From: Flavobacteriales bacterium UBA720
GTDB taxonomy: Bacteria > Bacteroidota > Bacteroidia > Flavobacteriales > Weeksellaceae
Direction: 5' to 3'
Assembly (NCBI GenBank): GCA_002297505.1
Contig: DBLQ01000046.1
Span: forward strand, 1 to 51,829
Length of the DNA: 51,829 nt
The translations under genes were made by a program, and so were the position numbers. Below, piece after piece: positions 17,854 through 25,774 of the stretch. Positions within the stretch are counted from its first letter, which is position 1, and the number at the start of each line of letters is the position of its first letter. Below the pieces are notes generated by a model. That model worked only from the letters and a program-made list of their open reading frames with translations, did no database searches and was not told the origin of the DNA.

Positions 17854-18900
17854 ATGTCTGAAATATTAGAAATTCAAATCAATGAAAATTCCAGGGTCCC
17901 AAAATATAAACAGATTGTGGACTCTATTCTTAATGGAATTGACAACGGCGATATCAAAATCGGGGAAAAAATACCGTCCATCAATGAGCTGAGTGAATCC
18001 TGTTTTCTCTCCAGAGACACTGTGGAAAAGGCTTATAAAGAACTGAGAAAACGACAAATCATCGAGTCTGTAAAAGGCAAAGGTTACTACATCTCAAGAA
18101 TCAATAAGAGTGACAGCATCAATATTTTTTTCCTGATCAATAAGTCCAGCACGTATAAAATGATGATTTACAATTATTTTGTGGATGCGATTGGAAGCAA
18201 GGGCAATGTGGAAATGTACATCTACCATTGCGATGAAACATTGTTCATCAATGCCTTAAAAAAGAATTTGGGCGTCTATGATTATTATGTGATAATGCCG
18301 CACTTCCGCGACGAAAACTCCAAGCATACGAGCTCTACAAAGGAGGTTATTGACATCATCGAAAAAATTCCTAAAAATAAACTTCTACTCTTAGATAACA
18401 CCAAACCGAATATCTCCGGCGAATACGGAACAATTTTCCAAGACTTTGAACACGATATTTATAACGCTTTGAAAGAAGGTCTAGAAAAAATCAAGAAATA
18501 TGAAAAACTGATTCTGGTTTATCCTGCAAAATCGGTTCATCCCTACCCTTTCCGCATCGTTCACGGTTTTGAGAAATTTTGTAAAGATTATAAACTGGAT
18601 TATGAAATCCTGGACGAGATCTATCCAGATATGGAACTTCAGGACAGAGACCTTTTCATCACCATTCAGGAAAGAGATTTGGTAAATCTCGTTAAGCAAA
18701 TCAGACAGAAAAATCTGAAATTGGGTGAAGACATTGGCATCATTTCCTATAACGAAACGCCGCTGAAAGAACTATTGGGCATCACCGTGGTCACAACGGA
18801 TTTCAAAGCGATGGCAGAGTCTGCAGCTTATATGGTTTTGAAAAATAAAAAAGAACAGGTAAATAATGTTTTCAAATTTATTGAAAGGGAATCCTTGTAG
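17854..18900 (+). CDS. GntR-family regulator with sugar-binding-protein-like C-terminal domain
   Basis: A 348-residue cytoplasmic regulator. Residues about 10-80 are a GntR winged helix (PKYKQIVDSILNGI, GEKIPSINELSESCFLSRDTVEKAYKEL, KGKGYYIS). The remaining 260 residues resemble the periplasmic-binding/LacI-type effector domain (INIFFLINKSS, LLLDNTKP, IGIISYNETPLKELL, GITVVTTDF). Such GntR proteins often control sugar catabolism in Flavobacteriia. It sits convergent to the rhamnose genes and right after PL1, so rhamnose or a uronate derivative is a plausible effector. ATG 17854 is preferred to TTG 17842. It is the only regulator inside the pectin/rhamnose block, although its expected palindromic operator differs from the GCAGGA direct repeats seen here. 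Confidence 0.85.
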   Translation: MSEILEIQINENSRVPKYKQIVDSILNGIDNGDIKIGEKIPSINELSESCFLSRDTVEKAYKELRKRQIIESVKGKGYYISRINKSDSINIFFLINKSSTYKMMIYNYFVDAIGSKGNVEMYIYHCDETLFINALKKNLGVYDYYVIMPHFRDENSKHTSSTKEVIDIIEKIPKNKLLLLDNTKPNISGEYGTIFQDFEHDIYNALKEGLEKIKKYEKLILVYPAKSVHPYPFRIVHGFEKFCKDYKLDYEILDEIYPDMELQDRDLFITIQERDLVNLVKQIRQKNLKLGEDIGIISYNETPLKELLGITVVTTDFKAMAESAAYMVLKNKKEQVNNVFKFIERESL

Positions 18901-18972
18901 CGATTGAACCACGAAAGTCACAAAAGATTTTCACAAAAGTATTGAGGACAAAATTTCAAAAAAGATATATAT

Positions 18973-18998
18973 AAAAAAACGAACTACAAAAGTCCGTT
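18973..18998 (-). terminator. Terminator between the GntR gene and the lactate-oxidising enzyme
   Basis: Read leftward, AACGGACT (18998-18991) pairs with AGTTCGTT (18985-18978) around a 5-base loop with one G-U pair, and seven T follow. It ends the minus-strand rhamnose transcript. T residues on the other side (TTCTTTTC) may let it serve the GntR gene too. Confidence 0.75.
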
Positions 18999-19025
18999 CT
19001 TTTCAAGTAAAACTTAAACAAACAA

Positions 19026-20177
19026 CTATTTTACTCTGAAATTTTGTAAATCTTCCGGTTTCTCACAGCAAACCTGTTCCATCACTTGTCGGAATTGCAT
19101 CTTGAGCATCTCGATAATATGATCACCGCCTTTGTCGCCTAAAGCTCCGACTGCATACATAAAAGTTCTTCCCATAAAGGTAAATTCGGCGCCACAGCTC
19201 AACGCTCGGGCAACATCCGGACCGGTTCTCACACCGCTGTCCATCATCACTTTGATTTGATTTTTATATTTTTCACTGATTTCTTTCACCACAGCGATCG
19301 TAGATTCTCCGGCATCAAGCTGTCTTCCGCCGTGGTTGGAAATAATCATTCCGTCGAAACCTAAACGAACTGCTTCTGCAGCATCTTCATCGGAGGCAAC
19401 GCCTTTAATAACCAGCTTTCCTTTCCATTTATCACGGATGGCCTTGATTCTGTCTGAATTTAATCTTCCCGAAAAAGTGGAATTCATGAACTGTCCCAAT
19501 TGTTTCACGTTCATGTTTTTATCCATGTATTTTTCCATGGTTTTAAAACTCGGAATGCCGTGTTTTAACATTTCAAGACACCATTCCGGTTTTGCCAAAG
19601 CCTGAGAAACATTTCTGAAATTCAGTTGTGGTGGCATTGCCAAACCGTTTCTGATTTCTTTGGCTCTGTATCCGAAAGTAGGAACATCCGATAAGACACA
19701 CAAAACATCATATCCTGAAGCTTCACAACGGTCGAGAATATCATCTCTTAGCCATTCTTCTCTAGGATGATAAAGCTGATACCATGCTTTTCCTTCTGTT
19801 AATTCAGCGATTCTTTCGATGCTGCTTGTTGTTACGGTACTTAAAATGAAAGGAATATTATGTTTAAAAGCTGCTTTTGCCAAAATTTCAGGAGCATTCG
19901 GCCACATTAACCGCTGTAAACCCACCGGAGAAATTCCGAAAGGTGCAGAATAGGTTTTTCCGAATAATTCGGTTTCCATATTGGCTTCTGCGTAATTGTT
20001 GTTCAGATATTGCGGACGAAGCAAAACTTCACGCAATTCGCTTGTATTTCGGTCGCGGTTGATGTTTTCATTACAGCCTCCGTCCAGATATTCAAAGGCA
20101 AAACGGGGCATTCTTTTTTGAGCTCTTTCAATTAAAAGCTCGAGCGATGCATATTTGGTATCAAATGGAAATGCCAT
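19026..20177 (-). CDS. FMN-dependent alpha-hydroxy-acid dehydrogenase/oxidase (L-lactate oxidising)
   Basis: A 383-residue TIM-barrel flavoenzyme of the LldD/glycolate-oxidase/lactate-monooxygenase family. Key features are FAFEYLDGGC near the N-terminus, ISPVGLQRLMWP, YQLYHPRE, Lys258 in VIKGV, the catalytic His282 in SNHGGRQLD, and DSGVRTGPDVARAL for phosphate binding. The family oxidises L-2-hydroxy acids. Here it lies downstream of rhaEW, rhaI and rhaB, and the bifunctional RhaEW is expected to yield L-lactate, so oxidation of lactate to pyruvate is a fitting role. The electron acceptor (oxygen or quinone) cannot be read. No signal peptide. Confidence 0.82.
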   Translation of the reverse strand: MAFPFDTKYASLELLIERAQKRMPRFAFEYLDGGCNENINRDRNTSELREVLLRPQYLNNNYAEANMETELFGKTYSAPFGISPVGLQRLMWPNAPEILAKAAFKHNIPFILSTVTTSSIERIAELTEGKAWYQLYHPREEWLRDDILDRCEASGYDVLCVLSDVPTFGYRAKEIRNGLAMPPQLNFRNVSQALAKPEWCLEMLKHGIPSFKTMEKYMDKNMNVKQLGQFMNSTFSGRLNSDRIKAIRDKWKGKLVIKGVASDEDAAEAVRLGFDGMIISNHGGRQLDAGESTIAVVKEISEKYKNQIKVMMDSGVRTGPDVARALSCGAEFTFMGRTFMYAVGALGDKGGDHIIEMLKMQFRQVMEQVCCEKPEDLQNFRVK

Positions 20178-20189
20178 AATTAGTTGTGG

Positions 20190-20253
20190 GTTGTTGGTTG
20201 ATAGTTGTTGGTTTTAAGATTTTGCCATCAACTGACAACAATCGACCAACAAC
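20190..20253. repeat. Long GTTGTTGG-type hairpin repeat
   Basis: GTTGTTGGTTGATAGTTGTTGGTT-like arm at 20190-20213 pairs with 20230-20253 at 20 of 24 positions around a 16-base loop. It lies between rhaB and the flavoenzyme gene and fits the class of dispersed hairpins in flavobacterial gaps. It could modulate read-through within the operon. Confidence 0.65.
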
Positions 20254-20262
20254 TAAAATATT

Positions 20263-21648
20263 TTACAAATTAAGAATTAACGGTTGAAGCACTTTCATCT
20301 GATAATGTTGCTGTAGAAATGTTTCGTCTATTTTTTTGTTGGAAATAACCATTGAAGCACCCAAAGCTGACCCAAGCGGAGAATGCGTGGACATCACATT
20401 GTAATGCTGGAAATGATGCGACATCAGCTTCATAAAGACATCATTATCCGTGAATCCGCCATCGATATAGATATTTTTGATTTCTGAATTTCCAATAGCA
20501 TTCGTTATTGTGTGAATCTGTAAATCCATCAGTTCTATCATCAGTTGATGATAAGCTTCTTCAAATGTTGCAAACGAATTCAGGTCGGTTTCTGTAATTA
20601 TTTTTCTTTTCAAAATAATACCTTCGAAACGAAAATAAACCGCTTTGTGCTTCATCAAATGCAGATACAAATCCTGGTCAAACTGAACTTCTCTGTGGAA
20701 ACCATATTCTTTTCCGTAGTAATTACACAGTTTTTCAACCTGGATTTTATATTCATTCCCCATGAAAAAACGGGAAGCTTTCACTCGTTTTCCATCGATC
20801 CGCATATAGTTCAGGCAATTGTTTTCGATGTCTTCATCAGTAAGACTTTCATCATTAAATGGATTGAGAGAAATGCTCCAAGTTCCTGTTGATAACAATA
20901 AAAACGGATCCTTTTTGCTTAAAATGTATGGCAACAATGCTGAAGAACTATCGTGGATCCCAACACCGATTTTAATTTTTTTATTTCTGTAAGACGTATT
21001 GATACTCGCAGAAGTTGGTACAATTGGTGGTAACAAAACATCAATTTCTTCTTCATAAACCCAATTGTGGTAATCATTTTTATCATAATCCCAAAGATTG
21101 GTATGACAACCGATAGAGGTAAATTCCGACACACAGATTCCGGTAAATAAATACGATAAATATTGAGGTAAATGCAGACTGTATCGGATTTTTTTGAAAA
21201 CTTCCGGATGCTTGTATTTTAACCAAAACAATTGTAATCCGGAATTCAGCATTCCCGCTTGCGGCGAAGCGGTTTCACGGGAGATTTTCGATTGGTCACC
21301 GTGTTTTGCATAAAACAAATCCAAGATGTCCTGCTCCATTGGTTTGGTGTAATTGTATAACGGCGTCAGAACATTTTCTTTCTGATCCAGGTGCACAAAA
21401 CTTGCTCCGTAAGTAGAAAAATTGATGGCCTTAACTTCATAAGTATCATCGTCCTGAATCGCATTGAAATTATCCTTAATCCAATTCTGAAGCGCCACCA
21501 AATCTTCCGTAGGATAACCATCCTCGTCCGTAGTAAGCGGCAGTTCGGTATATTCACGGAAAATCTCTTTGTAATTTTTATCAAAGAGAAAGAATTTTTT
21601 GTTGGTCTTTCCAATATCAAAGACGATGGTAACCTTTTTCTTGGCCAT
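20263..21648 (-). CDS. rhaB: L-rhamnulokinase, FGGY family
   Basis: A 461-residue FGGY-type sugar kinase. The N-terminal phosphate-1 motif is IVFDIGKTNKKFF, the substrate/ATP side includes GIHDSSSALLPY and STGTWSISLNPF, and the C-terminal FGGY-type adenosine motif is IYIDGGFTDNDVF. The neighbours rhaI and rhaEW make L-rhamnulose the likely substrate, giving L-rhamnulose 1-phosphate in the cytoplasm. On sequence alone a fuculokinase could not be excluded. It lies 208 bp downstream of rhaI on the same strand. Confidence 0.87.
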   Translation of the reverse strand: MAKKKVTIVFDIGKTNKKFFLFDKNYKEIFREYTELPLTTDEDGYPTEDLVALQNWIKDNFNAIQDDDTYEVKAINFSTYGASFVHLDQKENVLTPLYNYTKPMEQDILDLFYAKHGDQSKISRETASPQAGMLNSGLQLFWLKYKHPEVFKKIRYSLHLPQYLSYLFTGICVSEFTSIGCHTNLWDYDKNDYHNWVYEEEIDVLLPPIVPTSASINTSYRNKKIKIGVGIHDSSSALLPYILSKKDPFLLLSTGTWSISLNPFNDESLTDEDIENNCLNYMRIDGKRVKASRFFMGNEYKIQVEKLCNYYGKEYGFHREVQFDQDLYLHLMKHKAVYFRFEGIILKRKIITETDLNSFATFEEAYHQLMIELMDLQIHTITNAIGNSEIKNIYIDGGFTDNDVFMKLMSHHFQHYNVMSTHSPLGSALGASMVISNKKIDETFLQQHYQMKVLQPLILNL

Positions 21649-21856
21649 TTTCTTCTGCTGAATTAAGTATTTGTAAGGCTTTTAAAGACCTTTAAATCAA
21701 TTGATAAAATAAAATCATTAAGGTGTGTTCAGATTTTAATAGCATTATTTTTCCAAGCTAATGAAATTATGAATCTAAACACAATGTCCTCAATGATAAA
21801 AATAAAAACGAGTGGTTATTTTGACTTTCATTTTTCTGATGAAAGATTTATTTTAA

Positions 21857-23137
21857 TTATAATCCTGTTGCTTTTACATTCAGACCTCTTTCAGAGATTA
21901 ATGTTTCTCTTACTTTAAGATTTCTGTACGCTGAAATCGGATCTAATGCCGCACCTGTCTGCAATCTCGCTGCTTTTAATAATGGACGTACGTCTGTTCT
22001 GTACGCATTCTGTAAAATTTCCTGTGCACGCACTACGTCATTGTTCAACTGAGCATCTTTCAATGCTTTTTGGTCCACCAAAAGAGCCTGTGCATAAGCA
22101 ATTAGAATCGCTTCCAAAGACTGAATTAAATCTTCCAAAGGATCTTTGATGTTGTGACTTGCATCAATCATCCAAGCCGGATAAGGGTTTTGAGGATTGT
22201 TCTCGATTCCGTACACCAGTTCGTTGAAAATCAGGAATAATGCATAAGGTTTGATTGAACCTACGGTTAAATCATCATCTCCATATTTGCTGTCGTTGAA
22301 ATGGAAACCTCCTAATTTACCTTTGTACATCAAGGTTGCAACGATTTGCTCAATGTTTGAGTTTGGTAAATGGTGACCCAAATCTACCAAAGTATAGGCT
22401 CTGTCTCCGCAAGCATTGGCCAACATAAAAGACGTTCCCCAATCCTGGATGGTTGTTGAATAGAAATTCGGTTCGTAAGGCTTATATTCGATGAATAATT
22501 TCCAGTCTTCCGGCATTCCTGCGTAGATTTCTTTTAAACTCTGTTCTGTTTTTGACAAAGCCGTCTGGAAATTCAATTGTCCAGGGAAACTTGCTCCATC
22601 GGCCAACCAAACAGTTAAGCTTTTTGAGTCTAATTCTTTCCCGATTCTGATGACTTCTTTGTTATGCTCTACTGCGTAAGCTCTTGCATCTTCATTTACC
22701 GCATTTAACGAACCGAATTTGTACGATTGTTTTGCGTTCGGCTGATCCTGGAATGTGTTTGAATTCATCGCATCGAAAATCAATCCGTGAGAAGCTGCTT
22801 TTTCTTTAATCGCTGCAACATCACTTGGAATATCCCAAGGAATATGCAAAGAAACCGCTCCTGCAGAATGCGTTAAAGCGTGAATTAATCCTACATCATC
22901 TAATTTTTGTTCTATAGAAGAGGGTTCGCCACCGTAAGAAAATCTTCCGAAACGTGTTCCTCCAGCTCCTAAAGCCCAACTTGGAATGGCTACTTGGAAG
23001 TCAGCAATTTTGTTGACAATTTCAGAAACGTTTGATCCCTTTTTTGTTAATTTATCTGATAAATATGCGAAGTCTGAATTGAAATTTTCAACCTCGCTTT
23101 TATTATTTTGTTCAATGATATCTTTTCCTATAATCAT
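21857..23137 (-). CDS. rhaI: L-rhamnose isomerase, RhaI type
   Basis: A 426-residue TIM-barrel isomerase like the broad-specificity Pseudomonas stutzeri rhamnose isomerase, distinct from enterobacterial RhaA. Typical segments are IPSWALGAGGTRFGRF, SLHIPWDIP, the metal-ligand Glu of FIEYKPYEP, the Asp/His cluster LVDLGHHLPN, and GGFHFNDSKYGDDDL. It would convert L-rhamnose to L-rhamnulose. It stands between rhaEW and rhaB on the same strand, but the gap to rhaEW contains an inverted-repeat element and a gene relic, so its expression may be partly uncoupled. Confidence 0.92.
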   Translation of the reverse strand: MIIGKDIIEQNNKSEVENFNSDFAYLSDKLTKKGSNVSEIVNKIADFQVAIPSWALGAGGTRFGRFSYGGEPSSIEQKLDDVGLIHALTHSAGAVSLHIPWDIPSDVAAIKEKAASHGLIFDAMNSNTFQDQPNAKQSYKFGSLNAVNEDARAYAVEHNKEVIRIGKELDSKSLTVWLADGASFPGQLNFQTALSKTEQSLKEIYAGMPEDWKLFIEYKPYEPNFYSTTIQDWGTSFMLANACGDRAYTLVDLGHHLPNSNIEQIVATLMYKGKLGGFHFNDSKYGDDDLTVGSIKPYALFLIFNELVYGIENNPQNPYPAWMIDASHNIKDPLEDLIQSLEAILIAYAQALLVDQKALKDAQLNNDVVRAQEILQNAYRTDVRPLLKAARLQTGAALDPISAYRNLKVRETLISERGLNVKATGL

Positions 23138-23155
23138 ATTTTGATTTTTGATTTT

Positions 23156-23319
23156 ACCACAAAAGTCATAAAAGACTTTTTTTTATTTTTAAAGTTTAAA
23201 ATTATTGAAAATAAAAGTTCAAAAAAGCTTTGCTATATTGAAAATAACTTTCATAATCCTTTTTTGATCTTATCAGAATTTTAATAATATCTCTAAGAAA
23301 CTTTTGTGTCTTTTGTGGT
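23156..23319. repeat. Inverted-repeat element (ACCACAAAAG family), copy C
   Basis: ACCACAAAAGTCATAAAAG at 23156-23174 faces its complement at 23301-23319, which reads ACCACAAAAGACACAAAAG on the other strand (17 of 19 match). Single half-copies of the same word occur at about 18907-18926 (ACCACGAAAGTCACAAAAG) and 39688-39707 (AACCACAAAAGTCACAAAAG). Confidence 0.65.
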
Positions 23320-23330
23320 TAAATTTATTA

Positions 23331-23382
23331 TTATCTTGGGAACGCATTTGCCATTCCGCCGTCTACATTGATGATATTTCTT
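23331..23382 (-). pseudogene. Relic of a second rhaEW 3' end
   Basis: The 52-bp stretch repeats the last 17 codons of rhaEW (23495-23546), including the stop codon, with about five differences. In the coding frame AAC/AAT, GGT/GGC and CCG/CCA are synonymous, so the copy was still under selection when the two diverged. The rest of the gene is absent; a palindrome at 23386 follows directly where the copy breaks off. Confidence 0.88.
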
Positions 23383-23385
23383 TTC

Positions 23386-23431
23386 CATAGGGCTTCACCC
23401 TATGCTGTTTTATGTCGCCACTTTGTGGCTT
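23386..23431. repeat. Two-hairpin palindromic repeat (CATwGGGCTTCACCCwATG type), copy 1
   Basis: CATAGGG-CTTCA-CCCTATG at 23386-23404 is followed by a GCCAC-TTT-GTGGC hairpin at about 23416-23428. A copy at 39850-39893 has the same spacing but different, still complementary stems. Confidence 0.75.
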
Positions 23432-23441
23432 GGAGAGAAAA

Positions 23442-23480
23442 CAATTGATTAAACTAAAACAAATGCGGTTTAATCAATTG
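23442..23480 (-). terminator. Perfect 13-bp hairpin just downstream of rhaEW
   Basis: CAATTGATTAAAC (23442-23454) and GTTTAATCAATTG (23468-23480) are exact complements around a 13-base loop, 15 bp past the rhaEW stop. No long T-tract follows on the minus strand (GTTTTCTC), so it may be a transcript-stabilising or partial terminator. Confidence 0.55.
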
Positions 23481-23494
23481 CTTATTCTATAGTT

Positions 23495-25597
23495 TTATCT
23501 CGGGAACGCATTTGCCATTCCACCGTCTACATTGATGATGTTTCCTGTAGATTTATCTAAAATCGCAACACACGCAAACACTCCGTTGGCGATATCTTCC
23601 GGAAGAATAATCTCGTTCAGAAGGTTTCTTTTTGCGTAGAATGCAGGCAATTCTTCAACGGTGATTCCGTTGGCTTTTGCACGGCCTTCTGCCCAAGAAC
23701 CTTCCCAGATTTTGCTTCCAACGATTACGCCGTCAGGATTTACAACATTCACACGAATTTTATCTGCTGCCAATTCTGCCGCCAATAACCTCGTCATATG
23801 CTGTTGCGCTGCTTTTGCCGTTCCGTAAGCTACATTATTCGGACCTGCAACTAAGCCATTTTTACTTGCAATATTTACGATGTCACCACCCAAATTTTGC
23901 TTTTTCATAATTTCAACACCGCTTTTTGACATCAGGAACTGACCTTTTACCAAAACATTTTCCAGTAAATCCCAGTCTTTTGTAGTAGTATCTTCCAATG
24001 ATTTAGAAATCGCCAAACCAGCTGAATGAACGATAATATCTACTCCACCGAAGGCCAAAACAGTTTCTTTGAAAGCATTGGCAATCGCTTCTTCACTCGT
24101 CACATCGCACTGAACAGCAACCGCCTGATCTTTGTTGTATTTTGAAGTTGCAGATTCTACCGCTTCTGTATTTAAATCTGTATAAACAACAACAGCACCT
24201 TCAGCAACCATTTTGTCAGCAATTGCCTGTCCGATTCCGCCTCCGGCTCCGGTTACGATAGCAATTTTTCTTGACAACGGTTTTTCTTTCGGCATTCTCT
24301 GAAGTTTTGCTTCTTCCAATAACCAATATTCGATGTCGAATGCTTCCTGTCTTGGTAATGAAGTGTATTCAGAAATGGCTTCTGCACCTCTCATTACGTT
24401 GATTGCATTGACGTAGAATTCACTTGCAACACGTGTTGTTTGCTTATCTTTCGAGAAACTGAACATTCCCACTCCCGGATAAATAATGATCACCGGATTC
24501 GGATCACGCATTGCAGGGCTGTTTGGATGTTTACAAGTTTCGTAATATTCTTTGTATTCGTTTCTGTACTGCTCGAAAAGAGGATTTAATTTATCTAAAA
24601 TTGCTTTAGAATCCGTTAAATCTTCATTTTTATCTAAGGTTAATACTAACGGCTGAATTTTCGTTCTCAAGAAGTGATCCGGACAAGAGGTTCCAAGCGG
24701 AGCCAATCTTTCCAAATCATTAGAGTTGATATATTCCAAAACGACATCGCTGTCTGTGAAATGACCCACCATTCTGTTTTCAGAAGAAGCCAAACCTCTC
24801 AACAAAGGCATAATCTGAGCTGCCTTAGTTTTACGTTCGTCAGCTGGAAGAGATTCTACTTTTTGTCCGCCAAAAACAGAACCTTTTTCTTCGATTTTTT
24901 TAGCAATATATTCAGAAGCCATTTCGATAACTTCCAAACTGTTGATATAAGATTCGTAAGAAGTATCTCCCCAGGTAAACAGACCGTGACTTCCTAAAAC
25001 GATTCCTCTGATTCCAGGATTATCGTTTAAACATTTTTCTAACTGTAAACCTAAATCAAAGCCAGGTTTTTGCCAAGGAACCCAACCCATTGTATCGCCC
25101 CAAATTTCTTTGGTCACTGCCTGACTGTCTTTTGCTGCAGCCACCGCAATTAAAGCATCCGGATGAAGGTGGTCGATATGTTTGAATGGAAGAAGTCCGT
25201 GAAGTGGCGTATCAATAGAAGGCGCTTTGCTGTCCAAATCGTAAATACAGTGATTGAAAAGCCCAACCATTCTGTCTTCGTCAGCCAAACCTTCATATAC
25301 ATTTTTAAGATTTCTCAATCTTTCTGTGTACAAACCAGCAATCCCTTTTCTCGTCAGCGTTCCGATGTCACCACCTGAACCTTTTACCCACATTACCTCA
25401 ACATCTTCATTCGTTAAAGGGTCTTTCTCGATGGTTTTACAGCTTGTGTTTCCGCCACCATAATTGGTGATTCTAAGGTCTGCTCCCAAAATGTTTGAAC
25501 GGTATAAAAATAAAGCAACCTGGTCATCTCCGAAAGATGCTGCTTTTTCATCATCCCACAAATAGTCTACGTATTTGAATGTTTTTACTTTTTCCAT
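23495..25597 (-). CDS. rhaEW: Bifunctional L-rhamnulose-1-phosphate aldolase / L-lactaldehyde dehydrogenase
   Basis: A 700-residue cytoplasmic fusion. Residues about 1-430 are a class II aldolase (NYGGGNTS, KGSGGDIG, metal-binding HLHP at 143-146, GSHGLFTWG). Residues about 442-700 are a short-chain dehydrogenase (TGAGGGIG at 449-456, Tyr591 and Lys595 in YGTAK, final VDGG). In known RhaEW proteins the aldolase splits L-rhamnulose 1-phosphate to DHAP and L-lactaldehyde, and the dehydrogenase oxidises the latter to L-lactate. I start at ATG 25597, because the longer frame (25651) would begin upstream of the promoter box at 25621-25628. Its last codons are duplicated as a relic downstream. Confidence 0.92.
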   Translation of the reverse strand: MEKVKTFKYVDYLWDDEKAASFGDDQVALFLYRSNILGADLRITNYGGGNTSCKTIEKDPLTNEDVEVMWVKGSGGDIGTLTRKGIAGLYTERLRNLKNVYEGLADEDRMVGLFNHCIYDLDSKAPSIDTPLHGLLPFKHIDHLHPDALIAVAAAKDSQAVTKEIWGDTMGWVPWQKPGFDLGLQLEKCLNDNPGIRGIVLGSHGLFTWGDTSYESYINSLEVIEMASEYIAKKIEEKGSVFGGQKVESLPADERKTKAAQIMPLLRGLASSENRMVGHFTDSDVVLEYINSNDLERLAPLGTSCPDHFLRTKIQPLVLTLDKNEDLTDSKAILDKLNPLFEQYRNEYKEYYETCKHPNSPAMRDPNPVIIIYPGVGMFSFSKDKQTTRVASEFYVNAINVMRGAEAISEYTSLPRQEAFDIEYWLLEEAKLQRMPKEKPLSRKIAIVTGAGGGIGQAIADKMVAEGAVVVYTDLNTEAVESATSKYNKDQAVAVQCDVTSEEAIANAFKETVLAFGGVDIIVHSAGLAISKSLEDTTTKDWDLLENVLVKGQFLMSKSGVEIMKKQNLGGDIVNIASKNGLVAGPNNVAYGTAKAAQQHMTRLLAAELAADKIRVNVVNPDGVIVGSKIWEGSWAEGRAKANGITVEELPAFYAKRNLLNEIILPEDIANGVFACVAILDKSTGNIINVDGGMANAFPR

Positions 25598-25620
25598 TAT
25601 TATATTTCTAAATTTTTTGT

Positions 25621-25666
25621 CAAATGTAGAGGGTTCACTTTTCTTGAGCATCCCGTACTATACTGA
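25621..25666 (-). promoter_or_regulatory. GCAGGA-type direct-repeat promoter of rhaEW (weaker match)
   Basis: On the minus strand TCAGTATAGTACGGGA (25666-25651), exactly 22 bp, then TACATTTG (25628-25621), a perfect Bacteroidota -7 box. The proximal hexamer ACGGGA differs from GCAGGA at two bases, but position and spacing agree with the other six sites. Confidence 0.62.
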
Positions 25667-25706
25667 CAAACATTTAATCTTAAGTGAATTGATTTTAATC
25701 AAATTA

Positions 25707-25750
25707 AAACTCAACATATTAAACAAACTGTAATTAAATATGTTGAGTTT
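25707..25750 (-). terminator. Perfect 14-bp hairpin downstream of susD
   Basis: AAACTCAACATATT (25707-25720) and AATATGTTGAGTTT (25737-25750) are exact complements around a 16-base loop, followed on the minus strand by TTTAATTTGATT. It ends the susCD transcript and separates it from the rhaEW promoter. Confidence 0.72.
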
Positions 25751-25774
25751 AATTGAAAAATTTATTTTTAAATA

